A DNA stretch of 64,000 nucleotides from Nitrospiria bacterium (GTDB lineage Bacteria > Nitrospirota > Nitrospiria > JACQBZ01). Positions 17,283-25,273 of this stretch are shown here, in pieces; the stretch's first letter is position 1, and each line of letters opens with the position of its first letter. The position numbers and the translations under genes were made by a program. The notes under the pieces were generated by a model. The model worked only from the letters and a program-made list of their open reading frames with translations, had not been told where the DNA came from and ran no database searches. Location of the stretch: assembly GCA_035498035.1 (NCBI GenBank), contig DATKAN010000058.1, forward strand, positions 1-64,000. The letters are read 5' to 3'.

Positions 17283-18235
17283 TGAAGAAAGGGAGAAAAC
17301 GTCTCATGAACGGTCCCCAGCGCGGCGCCAGCCTCATTATCGTTTTGGCGATGCTGGTGATCATTGCGATGATCGGCGCGGCATTGGTTTCACTCGTGGG
17401 CAATGAAAGCTTCACGGCCATGAATCAGTCGGCCGGTCTGTTGGCGTTCGGGATCGCGGACGGCGGATTGGAATTCGAGCAGTACAACCTGGCGCAGAAC
17501 GTGGATTGGTACCGGAGCCTGTCGGATCCCATGCCGACCTCGGTCCGGACGCTGGGCACGGCTCCGAATTCGGGCAGCTTTACGGTACAGACCGATCTGC
17601 CGGGGACTCGGCTTCGGCACCGGATTCAAGATGGGGCTACAACGGCAAACATCTGCGTTTATACGACGAACCGGTTTCCAACGAGTGGAAATCTCATGAT
17701 CGGGGATGACGGAATGGATCCCTTCGAGTATGTTCATTACACCGGCGTCGGCAACGCGGCCTGCGGCGCCCAATTCACCGGGATCACGCGTGACCAAACA
17801 ATCGCTGGAGTTTCCGGAACGGCCGGTTCTCATGAACGGGGTGAGCTGGTTTATCCGGTTACGACCCTGGTGGGTGCCCTCGCGAATAACTGCACTTCCC
17901 TGGCCTCACTTCAAATTGCGGATAATTCCAAATTTCTGACGGCCGGGTCGCTTTCGATTCTTACCGATACGACTCCGGGTTCGATCGATTGGGAGCAGAT
18001 CACTTACACCAGTTCGGTACGGGCCGGAGGAAGGATGACGTTGTACGGCGTCAAACGTTGCCAGGATGGGACTGCGTCGGCCGCCCAGGCGGCGGGAAAC
18101 CCCATCACGCCAATTTTGGTGGACGATCCGCCGAATCCTCCGGATTACGAGGCCGAGATCCTCTCAGCGGGGACAACGGCCGTTGTGGTTGTGGGAAACG
18201 CAAACCGCGTGCTTCGGAAGACGGTCCGACGGTGA
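17282..18235 (+). CDS. PilX-like pilus assembly protein
   Basis: A 317-residue protein with a basic N-terminus and one hydrophobic helix (GASLIIVLAMLVIIAMIGAALVSL split over about 14-37), the pattern of PilX/GspK-like N-termini, in which Gly-Ala replaces Gly-Phe and Glu at +5 is missing. After the helix, FGIADGGLEFEQYNL resembles the PilX 'AEAGLE' helix. The C-terminal half contains repeated short motifs around ISGIT/VHYTG-like loops and several cysteines. Gene order after PilV and PilW types supports the call; sequence support beyond the N-terminus is weaker. Confidence 0.7.
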   Translation: MKKGRKRLMNGPQRGASLIIVLAMLVIIAMIGAALVSLVGNESFTAMNQSAGLLAFGIADGGLEFEQYNLAQNVDWYRSLSDPMPTSVRTLGTAPNSGSFTVQTDLPGTRLRHRIQDGATTANICVYTTNRFPTSGNLMIGDDGMDPFEYVHYTGVGNAACGAQFTGITRDQTIAGVSGTAGSHERGELVYPVTTLVGALANNCTSLASLQIADNSKFLTAGSLSILTDTTPGSIDWEQITYTSSVRAGGRMTLYGVKRCQDGTASAAQAAGNPITPILVDDPPNPPDYEAEILSAGTTAVVVVGNANRVLRKTVRR

Positions 18236-18252
18236 CGAAAGCGGGTGCTCCG

Positions 18253-20022
18253 ATGAAGACGAAATGGATCCCTTTCGCGATGACGATAATCCTCGTCGGG
18301 TTGTGGCAGACCGGGGCCGATGCCGCCTACCACTTCAGCTCGACGGAGATCGACCCGACGCCGGTTATTTTCACCATGAAAGATACCCCCGTGTCCGTCA
18401 CGTTTCAGATTAAAAACACCAGCACCGGAGGGAACGTGAGCGAGCGGATCTATCAAGTCCGATTCCGCATCAACACCTACGGCACGGTCTTCTTGAATAC
18501 AACGGCTGCCCCGGCGGGTTGGACGCGGACGGCCTTTTCCACCACGTCAATCACATTTCGGGCCAATACGGCGAACGATGCGATCGTCTGCGCCACGGGC
18601 GGATGCGCCGCCGGGCCGACGACCGCGGTGAATTTTACGCTGAATTTGACGGCGGGAAGTTCATCCCCGGACGTGACCCAGCATTTAAGGGACGTCCGGG
18701 CCTATTTCCAGAACGCGACGAGCCCGTGGCCGCCGACGAGGTCCGATTCGAGTGCAACGTTAAACAGCGGCGCCAGTATCGGATCTTGGACCCTTAAAGC
18801 GCTTCGCGTTACCGGGTTTCAGATCACGGATCTGAGCGGGGTTCCCATTTCGTCCATCACAGCCGGTACGAGCTTTAAACTCGTGATGACCGTGCGGAAC
18901 GACTCCACGGCGACGCAGTCCACGATTACCACGAATCCCAATCCGCCGACGGCCGTAAAGACCGGGACGGTGACACAAGGTTTGACATCGACGGTGTACA
19001 GCCCCAACCCACTTACCTTGGCTGCGGGGGCCTCCGGGACAATAACGTTCACCTTCACTACCCAATCCTCAGATGCGGGAACGATCTATTTTACAGCCAA
19101 TGCGAGAAACAGTGCCAACACGTCCACATCCATCACGGCCACATCGACCACGCTGTCGGTCGGCAAGTTCGTGGCCGCTCTCAATTTATCAGCAACCTGC
19201 GTCCTTTCCGGTCAGAATTTAACCGTGACGATGACGCTGACGGACAATTATACAAACAACATCATTAATGTCACGCCCACATTGACCCCCTCCGCCGGCG
19301 CGCCGATCACGTTGATCTCCGGCCCGACCCCCGCACCGCCCAACGGACCGGTGCCGGCCAACGGCGGGACGTTTGACTTTACCTGGGTCTATCAAATCAC
19401 CGGTACTTATCCTCAACCGTCCTTTTTCTTCACCGGATCGGCCGCCGGGACCGAGCAGACCGGAGGCCCAGGAACGGCACGGACCACGCCCAGTGTGACG
19501 TCGAGTACGGTTACGTACGGAGGGTATTCGCCGACAGTGAGTCCGGCCACCGTCAACGCCAACAGCACCAATCAGGAGTTGAGCTGGGCGATCACGAACA
19601 ACGGCTGCGCCGACGTCAAGCAGGTCCAGATCTCGGTCCCCGCAGGCTGGGGTCTGCCGGCCACGGAGACCTATTCGATGGTCGAGCAGTTTAATCCGCC
19701 CAATCCTGGGACGACCCCCATCGAGGATGTCTGGACGGTATCCGGCGCCAATCCCGTCAACTTCACCGCGACGATCTTACCTCCCAGCGCGAGCACGAAT
19801 ATCCTTCCCCTCGTCGCGGGCTCGGCCAAGGACGGCACCTTCAATCTGGCCTTTCCCACGACGCCCGCTTCGGCTGGAACCGCCACCTTCCAGATTACCA
19901 TTACAGATACGAACAATATATCCGTCACCCGAACAACGGATGTCACCGTCAACGCGTTTAACACCGGAAGTCCGAATCCAAACTCGATTGGCACCGGCGC
20001 CACGCGGGAGGATTTTCCATGA
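18253..20022 (+). CDS. Large secreted Thr/Ser-rich protein with tandem beta domains
   Basis: A 589-residue protein with a clear signal peptide (MKTKWIPFAMTIILVGLWQ then TGADA). The mature part is rich in Thr, Ser, Asn and Pro. It has Ig-like or CARDB-like segments of repeating style (VTFQIKNTSTGGN, KLVMTVRNDSTATQ, LTVTMTLTDNYTNN). No C-terminal anchor or PilY1 beta-propeller is seen. It ends the minor-pilin operon, where PilY1 usually sits, so a tip adhesin or pilus-associated role is inferred. An alternative GTG at 18232 would overlap the preceding stop. Function unknown. Confidence 0.65.
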   Translation: MKTKWIPFAMTIILVGLWQTGADAAYHFSSTEIDPTPVIFTMKDTPVSVTFQIKNTSTGGNVSERIYQVRFRINTYGTVFLNTTAAPAGWTRTAFSTTSITFRANTANDAIVCATGGCAAGPTTAVNFTLNLTAGSSSPDVTQHLRDVRAYFQNATSPWPPTRSDSSATLNSGASIGSWTLKALRVTGFQITDLSGVPISSITAGTSFKLVMTVRNDSTATQSTITTNPNPPTAVKTGTVTQGLTSTVYSPNPLTLAAGASGTITFTFTTQSSDAGTIYFTANARNSANTSTSITATSTTLSVGKFVAALNLSATCVLSGQNLTVTMTLTDNYTNNIINVTPTLTPSAGAPITLISGPTPAPPNGPVPANGGTFDFTWVYQITGTYPQPSFFFTGSAAGTEQTGGPGTARTTPSVTSSTVTYGGYSPTVSPATVNANSTNQELSWAITNNGCADVKQVQISVPAGWGLPATETYSMVEQFNPPNPGTTPIEDVWTVSGANPVNFTATILPPSASTNILPLVAGSAKDGTFNLAFPTTPASAGTATFQITITDTNNISVTRTTDVTVNAFNTGSPNPNSIGTGATREDFP

Positions 20023-20080
20023 GGCGCGGACCGAACGTTGAGACATGGCAATGCATGCACACATGACATAGGAGGGAATC

Positions 20081-20299
20081 ATGGGCTGGATAATTTTTAT
20101 GGGTCTGATCGCACTGGTCGTAGGCGGGTTGCTGATCGCTTCGCCGCAGGCGTTACTTAATATTAGCAACCAAATGAACCGGATGGTGACCCGGATAGAC
20201 GAGCAGGTCATCAAGTATCGCTTTGGCTTCGGGGTCAGCCTGATACTGGCGGCGGTATTCCTCTTCTTTTATGCTTATCTTCTGGGCCGGCTACGATAA
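20081..20299 (+). CDS. Small two-helix membrane protein
   Basis: A 72-residue protein with two hydrophobic helices (about 3-20 and 50-66) separated by a polar loop that contains NQMNRMVTRIDEQVIKYR. It has a strong ribosome site (AGGAGG 7 bases before the ATG). It sits between the minor-pilin operon and the pilMNOPQ operon. Family not recognised; a small pilus-associated membrane protein is possible. Confidence 0.65.
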   Translation: MGWIIFMGLIALVVGGLLIASPQALLNISNQMNRMVTRIDEQVIKYRFGFGVSLILAAVFLFFYAYLLGRLR

Positions 20300-20357
20300 A
20301 GCGCCGGTTTCTGGAACCGAAAGGGTGGAAAAGGACGAAACAGGACCTGGGGTGCGC

Positions 20358-20385
20358 TTGACAGCCCCCCTTATTTTGGTACACT
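20358..20385 (+). promoter_or_regulatory. Sigma70-type promoter upstream of MerR-like gene and pilMNOPQ
   Basis: TTGACA (20358-20363) and TACACT (20380-20385) with 16-base spacing. It gives a start about 45 bases before the MerR-like gene and could drive the whole pilM-pilQ run. Confidence 0.6.
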
Positions 20386-20435
20386 CAACCTTAGAAAAAT
20401 AAATTTACAATTAGATTAATACCCGAGATTTATAC

Positions 20436-20711
20436 ATGGACCGCGGGAATAAGACAATGAAAACCGCCGAAATTCTAAAGAAAGTCGATATTCCCCGACA
20501 CAAGCTCTACTACCTTGAACAAAAGGGATACATTACGCCCAAACGGGTTCCGATGGGCGATCTGGAGGCGCGTGAATATTCGGAAGAGGACACACTGAAG
20601 ATCAAACTGATCTGGAAATATCTAAAACGGGGATTCAAGCACAAGATAGCCTATCAAAAGGCGATCGAGGAGTTGGATGGAAGCGGCGTCCCGGTCGGTG
20701 AGTCGTCTTGA
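20436..20711 (+). CDS. MerR-like helix-turn-helix protein
   Basis: A 91-residue protein consisting only of a MerR-type winged helix: MKTAEILKKVDIPRHKLYYLEQKGYI, split by the HTH turn, then the wing EYSEEDTLKIKLIWKYLKRGFKHKIAYQKA. There is no effector or dimerisation coil of normal length. A second ATG at 20457 matches the usual domain start better. It lies first in the operon with pilM and may autoregulate it; that is inference. Confidence 0.7.
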   Translation: MDRGNKTMKTAEILKKVDIPRHKLYYLEQKGYITPKRVPMGDLEAREYSEEDTLKIKLIWKYLKRGFKHKIAYQKAIEELDGSGVPVGESS

Positions 20712-20733
20712 TGGATGGCATCAGGTGGAAACC

Positions 20734-21837
20734 ATGACGGGATCTTTTCTGGCTTGGGTGAAACCGAAGCGGCATCTCCTGGGATTAGACATCGGCCGAA
20801 GCGCGATCAAGGTGGTCCAATTGGCCTCGACCCGGAAGGGTTTGGTTCTAAAGTACGCCGGGCTGACCGAGTTGCCTCCCCCAGACCGAACCGCTCAACC
20901 GGACCCGGTAGGGGACGCGCCTCTGGTTCTTCTCGATGTGCTTCAAAAAGGCCGGCTCAAACGACAGAAGATCGTGATCAACTTTGGCGGGCGAAACCCG
21001 ATCATCCGATATATCTTGCTGCCGAAGATGCCCAAAGATGAATTGGCGGAGGCGGTTCGTTGGGAGGCCAAGAAACTGATCCCGTTTCCGATCGAGGAGG
21101 CCGTGCTGGATTATCTCGTGGTCGGAGAAACTCAGGAGCGCGATCTCAAACGGATCGAAGTATTGTTGGTCGCGGCCGAACGGACGGCCGTTATGAACCA
21201 ACTCGGATCCCTCAAGCGGATCAATCTTCCCGTCACGGCGATGGACGTCAATCCCATGGCGCTCTTCAACACCGTCAAATTAAATTACAAATCGGATCTG
21301 GATGAAAACCTGGTCTTTGTGGATATCGGCGCCGAAAAGATGGACATCAGCATTTCGAAACGGGGTGTTTTGCGTTTCACTCGAAATGTTCAGCTCGGAG
21401 GGGAGGAAATTACCCGGGCGGTCGCGCAGGGGCTGGGGGTCGAACGCGAGGAGGCGGAGCAGCTGAAACGGCAAAAAGGGCTCTCCGGCGCAGGGTCGGG
21501 CGAAGGCGCAGCCGCCTCCACCGTGGATCGGGACGGCCGGCGGCTCGAGATCATCAAGGCCGAGGTGGACCGGATGGTCCTGGAAACGCAACGATCCATG
21601 GATTACTACCGGGCCCAGTTCCGCGAGGGCTCGGTCAAGAAGATCGTGCTGATGGGCGGAGCCGCGCTCATGCCGGGATTCCAGGAATACTTCGCGTCGT
21701 ATTTTGACTCCCATGTGGAACTGGATGACCCGTTCGCCGAGATCCTCTGCGATGAAACGGCGTTCCGGGAGGTTCGGTTGATGTCCCCCCGATTCTCGAC
21801 CGGCGTGGGCCTGGCCCTGAGGACAATGGATGGGTGA
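20734..21837 (+). CDS. pilM: Type IV pilus assembly protein PilM
   Basis: A 367-residue actin-like ATPase of the cytoplasmic alignment complex, which binds the N-terminus of PilN. Nucleotide-binding motifs are seen as LLGLDIGRSAIKVVQL (phosphate 1), VFVDIGAEKMDISI (phosphate 2) and VLMGGAALMPGFQEYF (adenosine). The stretch PKMPKDELAEAVRWEAKKLIPF is typical of PilM. The upstream frame is open, but the ATG at 20734 fits the family start. It is followed by pilN after 30 bases. Confidence 0.92.
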   Translation: MTGSFLAWVKPKRHLLGLDIGRSAIKVVQLASTRKGLVLKYAGLTELPPPDRTAQPDPVGDAPLVLLDVLQKGRLKRQKIVINFGGRNPIIRYILLPKMPKDELAEAVRWEAKKLIPFPIEEAVLDYLVVGETQERDLKRIEVLLVAAERTAVMNQLGSLKRINLPVTAMDVNPMALFNTVKLNYKSDLDENLVFVDIGAEKMDISISKRGVLRFTRNVQLGGEEITRAVAQGLGVEREEAEQLKRQKGLSGAGSGEGAAASTVDRDGRRLEIIKAEVDRMVLETQRSMDYYRAQFREGSVKKIVLMGGAALMPGFQEYFASYFDSHVELDDPFAEILCDETAFREVRLMSPRFSTGVGLALRTMDG

Positions 21838-21867
21838 GAGAATTAAACATCTGAGCGTGAAGGATCC

Positions 21868-22467
21868 ATGAAGTCGCATATCAATTTGATCGCGGCCGAG
21901 ATTTTGCTGGGGGAGAAACCTTTTTCCTTCAAACAGAAGGCCGGTCCGATGGGCGTGGCCGCCGGCGTTTTTTTTCTGGGCGTTTTTTCCTTGGGCCTTC
22001 TTTGGAAAGAGAGCCTGCTCAAGAAAGACGTTCGGGACCTCACCGTTCAACGGGACAAAACCCAACTGGAATTGACCCGGCTCAACGAGGAGGTCGGTGG
22101 CTTGGCCAAGGAGACGCAGGCCGGCCAAGAAATCACGGCGCAGCAACTGGCGGCGATGAAGGACCTTCTGAAAAACCGCATCCTTTGGTCGAATGTCCTG
22201 CGGGAGACAAGCTATCTGGTGCCGGAGGGGGTCTGGCTGACGCGAATGGAAAGCACGGATCCGAAATCCGGCGGTCTTATGCCCGTTTCCGCAACCGAAA
22301 ACGGGCTTCGCTTCGTCGGCGTGGCCCAATCGCAGGCCGCGATCAACCGTTTTATTTCGGCCCTGGAGCGGTCGCCCCATTACGGGTATGTTGCATTGGT
22401 TTATGCTGAAAAGGGAAGCGCCGGCGCCCAGGGGATGAATTTTGAGTTGACGGCAAATTTACATTAA
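21868..22467 (+). CDS. pilN: Type IV pilus assembly protein PilN
   Basis: A 199-residue single-pass inner-membrane protein. The N-terminal MKSHINLIAAEILL carries the INL PilM-binding motif of PilN. The membrane helix is at about 32-50, followed by a coiled coil (about 55-95) and a ferredoxin-like periplasmic domain. Pairs with PilO to connect PilM with PilP and PilQ. pilO begins 12 bases later. Confidence 0.85.
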   Translation: MKSHINLIAAEILLGEKPFSFKQKAGPMGVAAGVFFLGVFSLGLLWKESLLKKDVRDLTVQRDKTQLELTRLNEEVGGLAKETQAGQEITAQQLAAMKDLLKNRILWSNVLRETSYLVPEGVWLTRMESTDPKSGGLMPVSATENGLRFVGVAQSQAAINRFISALERSPHYGYVALVYAEKGSAGAQGMNFELTANLH

Positions 22468-22479
22468 TTCGGGCAAACC

Positions 22480-23070
22480 ATGACGTTGACCGGCACACTT
22501 GAAAAACTGGACTTTGGAAAACTCACGGTGCGGGAACGCGGTCTGGCGGTCCTGACCGTCGGCGCGGTTTTATTCATTTTCTTGAGTTATTTCTTGATCC
22601 CGACGGTCCGCAGCGCCAAAGAGTTGGCGGCGCAAAAAATTTCTCTCAAGGCCGAGATCGACCAGGGAATGGCGCAGATCCCCTTGCTCCGAGAACGGGC
22701 CGAAAAACTTCGTCAATCGGCGCAGGGCCAGGAGACCCACCCCGAGTTGGCGGGAAACGCGGGGGATCTCTTTCCGAAGGGGAGCCGGCTTTCGGCGCTG
22801 TTGGAGGAAATAACACGCTTGGCCCATCTGCGGCAGATCGAATTCGTCTCGATACGTCCGGATTCGGTCGAGGACAAGGGGGCCTATCTTCAGATGACGC
22901 TTCAAATCGACGTCCAGTCCCGCTTTCGCGAATTGGGAGACTATCTCCTGATGTTGGAAGACCTGCCGCGCGCGGTCGTCGTGAAAGAGATCAAAATCGA
23001 GGCGCAGCCCGACACGACCCCATCGGTATTGGCGCATTTGAAGACGATAACGTATTTAGGGAAAGAGTGA
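22480..23070 (+). CDS. pilO: Type IV pilus assembly protein PilO
   Basis: A 196-residue inner-membrane protein with a membrane helix at about 22-42 (LAVLTVGAVLFIFLSYFLI), a periplasmic coiled coil (about 43-80) and the PilO ferredoxin-like domain (LSALLEEITRLAHLRQIEF, SRFRELGDYLLMLEDLPRAV). It forms heterodimers with PilN in the alignment subcomplex. Position between pilN and pilP supports the call. Confidence 0.88.
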   Translation: MTLTGTLEKLDFGKLTVRERGLAVLTVGAVLFIFLSYFLIPTVRSAKELAAQKISLKAEIDQGMAQIPLLRERAEKLRQSAQGQETHPELAGNAGDLFPKGSRLSALLEEITRLAHLRQIEFVSIRPDSVEDKGAYLQMTLQIDVQSRFRELGDYLLMLEDLPRAVVVKEIKIEAQPDTTPSVLAHLKTITYLGKE

Positions 23071-23080
23071 AGCGTGGGGA

Positions 23081-23166
23081 GTGAGGAGTAAGGGGTGAGG
23101 TGAAAAAGATGAACATGATGGGATCTTTGATCATTCTATTCCTGCTCCTAACCCCTTACTCCTTAC
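23081..23166. repeat. Inverted repeat spanning the pilP start
   Basis: GTGAGGAGTAAGGGGT (23081-23096) pairs with ACCCCTTACTCCTTAC (23151-23166), 15 of 16 positions with the other a G-T pair. The 54-base loop contains the pilP GTG, and the left arm contains its AAGGGG ribosome site. The right arm encodes part of the PilP signal peptide. The sequence style (GTGAGGAGTAAGGGGTGAGG) looks like a dispersed repeat that has been recruited here. Confidence 0.75.
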
Positions 23167-23498
23167 TCCTTACCCCTGCTTCTCTTGGGGCCCAGCCGCA
23201 TTCAGAGATCAGCACCCAACGGCTGGAACGTCAGGAGAAAGCCCTGCAGTGGGGCCGGGATCCGTTTGTGCTTCCCAGCCGATCGGGCGTTGCGGGATCG
23301 GAGACGGGGGAGTTCCATCTCAGCGCTATAATCTACCGGTCGGGAGGGGGGGTGGCGATCATCAACGACAAGATTCTGCGAACGGGTGATACGATTGAAG
23401 GAAACCAGATCACCGAGATCCTGGAGGATCGCGTGATATTGCAAGGACCCTCGGGGGAGAAGGAATTGCGGGTCAATAAATTTGTTTTGGGCCATTAG
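23100..23498 (+). CDS. pilP: Type IV pilus assembly lipoprotein/periplasmic protein PilP
   Basis: A 132-residue exported protein that links PilNO with the PilQ secretin. Signal peptide about 1-31 includes an unusual repeat LLLTPYSLLLTP, encoded by the right arm of the inverted repeat noted separately; no lipobox Cys is seen, unlike many PilP proteins. The C-terminal beta domain (DPFVLPS, FHLSAIIYRSGGGVAIINDK, ILRTGDTIEGNQITEI) matches the HR/PilP domain. Start is GTG. pilQ follows after 18 bases with its own strong ribosome site. Confidence 0.85.
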   Translation: MKKMNMMGSLIILFLLLTPYSLLLTPASLGAQPHSEISTQRLERQEKALQWGRDPFVLPSRSGVAGSETGEFHLSAIIYRSGGGVAIINDKILRTGDTIEGNQITEILEDRVILQGPSGEKELRVNKFVLGH

Positions 23499-23516
23499 AC
23501 CTGAGAGGAGGTCCCC

Positions 23517-24938
23517 ATGGGGTTGGGGCGTCATAAAATAACGGTTCGGATGATTTGGATCCTGATCGTCATGGTTTGGATGATGAGCCATTCGATGGTC
23601 GCGGCGGCTCCAACCGGACCGGGGACGATCAATGTAATCAAGGAGTCAAGCGAGGGGGGCGAAACCATCTTTACCATGGAATTCCGGGATGCGGATCTGA
23701 AAGATGTCCTCCGGGCGTTGGGGCAGGAGGAGGGGCTCAACGTGATTATCAGGGATGATGTGGGTGGGCGGCTGACCTTAAGTTTCCAGCGGGTCACCGT
23801 GCGCGAAGCGTTTGCCGCCATCCTTAAGATCAACAACCTGGTCTCATTTCAGGATGGGACGATCGTGCGGGTGGTAAAGTCGCCCTTTGCGGAGGGCGTA
23901 AATAATATGACGACGGAGATCATTCCGGTAAACTTTGGCGATGCGAAAATAAACGCCGAGGCCATCAAGAATTTTTTAAGTCAACAGGGCAGCGTATCCG
24001 TCGATCTGCGGACCAATTCGCTGATTGTCCGTGATCTTCCGGATAACGTCGCTAAGATCGTGTCCATCATGAAAAGCCTCGATACCAAAACGCCGGAAGT
24101 GATGATCGAAGCGCGCATTGTGGAGGCCAGCACGAGTTTTGCGCGGGAACTCGGGATCCAATGGGGGGGCAAATTCACCAATCAGACGAACGGGGGAACC
24201 TATACCGCAACCGGAGGCATTACAAACCCAGGCGGTTCGAGTTCGACGCCGTCGCCGATGACCGGAGGTTTGGGATTGAGCGGCAACCCCTTTGTGGTCA
24301 ATCTCCCGGCGGCCGTCACACTGGGGTCCGGCGGCGTGGGCGCGTTTTCCTTTGGAAACGTGTCCAACACCCGACAATTGGATCTTCAATTATCGGCCAT
24401 GGAAACCTCCGGCAACGGCCGGATCCTATCCAATCCCCGCGTGTTGACCATGGATAATAAAGAGGCTATGATTGCAACCGGGACAGAGATCTTCGTTCAA
24501 AGCGTGGTGATTGCCGGGACGACCGTATCGACCTCATCCGGGGGCGGGTCGACGGGCGGGATAACCCCGGTCGGCGGCGGCAACGGCGTGGTTCAGATCG
24601 ACGCAAAGTTGGAGCTGACCGTCAAGCCCCACATCACGCCGGACAACCAAGTCATCATGCATGTGAAAGCTGACAAGAAAGATCCCGATTTCACCCGGGA
24701 GGTCCAGGGCATCCCCCCCCTGGATACGCGGACGGCTGAGACGGATCTTATGGTCAAGGACGGGGAAACGATCGTCATCGGCGGAATCTATACTCGAAAT
24801 GAATCGAAGGCCGTCTCGGGGGTTCCTTTCCTGGACCGCATCCCGATCATAGGATGGCTGTTCAGGCATGACAGCAAGAACGACATCCAAAATGAGCTCT
24901 TGATCTTCATCACACCCTCGATCTACAAACGGAGCTGA
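23517..24938 (+). CDS. pilQ: Type IV pilus secretin PilQ (short form)
   Basis: The outer-membrane channel for the pilus. It is 473 residues: signal peptide (about 1-30), an STN-like N0 domain (about 48-100: FRDADLKDVLRALGQEEGLN), an N1 domain (about 125-185: VNFGDAKINAEAIKNFLS) and the secretin core (about 195-473), which ends in VPFLDRIPIIGWLFRHDS and LLIFITPSIY. Typical PilQ proteins are over 600 residues because of N-terminal AMIN domains, which are missing here. Core includes a Gly/Ser-rich insert near 325-345. GGAGG precedes the ATG. Confidence 0.92.
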   Translation: MGLGRHKITVRMIWILIVMVWMMSHSMVAAAPTGPGTINVIKESSEGGETIFTMEFRDADLKDVLRALGQEEGLNVIIRDDVGGRLTLSFQRVTVREAFAAILKINNLVSFQDGTIVRVVKSPFAEGVNNMTTEIIPVNFGDAKINAEAIKNFLSQQGSVSVDLRTNSLIVRDLPDNVAKIVSIMKSLDTKTPEVMIEARIVEASTSFARELGIQWGGKFTNQTNGGTYTATGGITNPGGSSSTPSPMTGGLGLSGNPFVVNLPAAVTLGSGGVGAFSFGNVSNTRQLDLQLSAMETSGNGRILSNPRVLTMDNKEAMIATGTEIFVQSVVIAGTTVSTSSGGGSTGGITPVGGGNGVVQIDAKLELTVKPHITPDNQVIMHVKADKKDPDFTREVQGIPPLDTRTAETDLMVKDGETIVIGGIYTRNESKAVSGVPFLDRIPIIGWLFRHDSKNDIQNELLIFITPSIYKRS

Positions 24939-24941
24939 ACC

Positions 24942-25259
24942 TTGCCGAAAGAGGTGGTCGTCATGATTACGACCCCAACATTGAAGGAAGCCCGGGCCAT
25001 CGGGAAAAAACTGGTCGAGGAAAAACTGGCGGCCTGCGCCAATATCATCCCCCGGGTCGAATCGGTCTTCTTCTGGCAGGGTCGGATTCACCAAAAACGG
25101 GAAGCGTTGATGATTGTCAAGACCCGGCGGGCCGCCTTCGAGCGTCTCGTGAAACGCGTTAAATCTCTCCACCGTTATTCCGTTCCGGAGATTATTGCCC
25201 TGCCGATCAGTCGGGGTTCCAAGGAGTACCTCCGGTGGATCCGTGAAACCACACGGTAG
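24942..25259 (+). CDS. cutA: CutA1-like divalent-cation tolerance protein
   Basis: A 105-residue trimeric CutA1 family protein: MITTPTLKEARAIGKKL, EEKLAACANIIPRVESVFFWQG, KTRRAAFERLVKRVKSLHRYSVPEIIALPI. The family signature (LAACaNI and HpYevPEiialpi) is plain. Apparent start is TTG, 3 bases after pilQ; an internal ATG at residue 8 is also possible. Metal-tolerance roles in E. coli are debated, so the function is only a family label. Confidence 0.88.
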   Translation: MPKEVVVMITTPTLKEARAIGKKLVEEKLAACANIIPRVESVFFWQGRIHQKREALMIVKTRRAAFERLVKRVKSLHRYSVPEIIALPISRGSKEYLRWIRETTR

Positions 25260-25273
25260 CGGTCCGACCTTCC

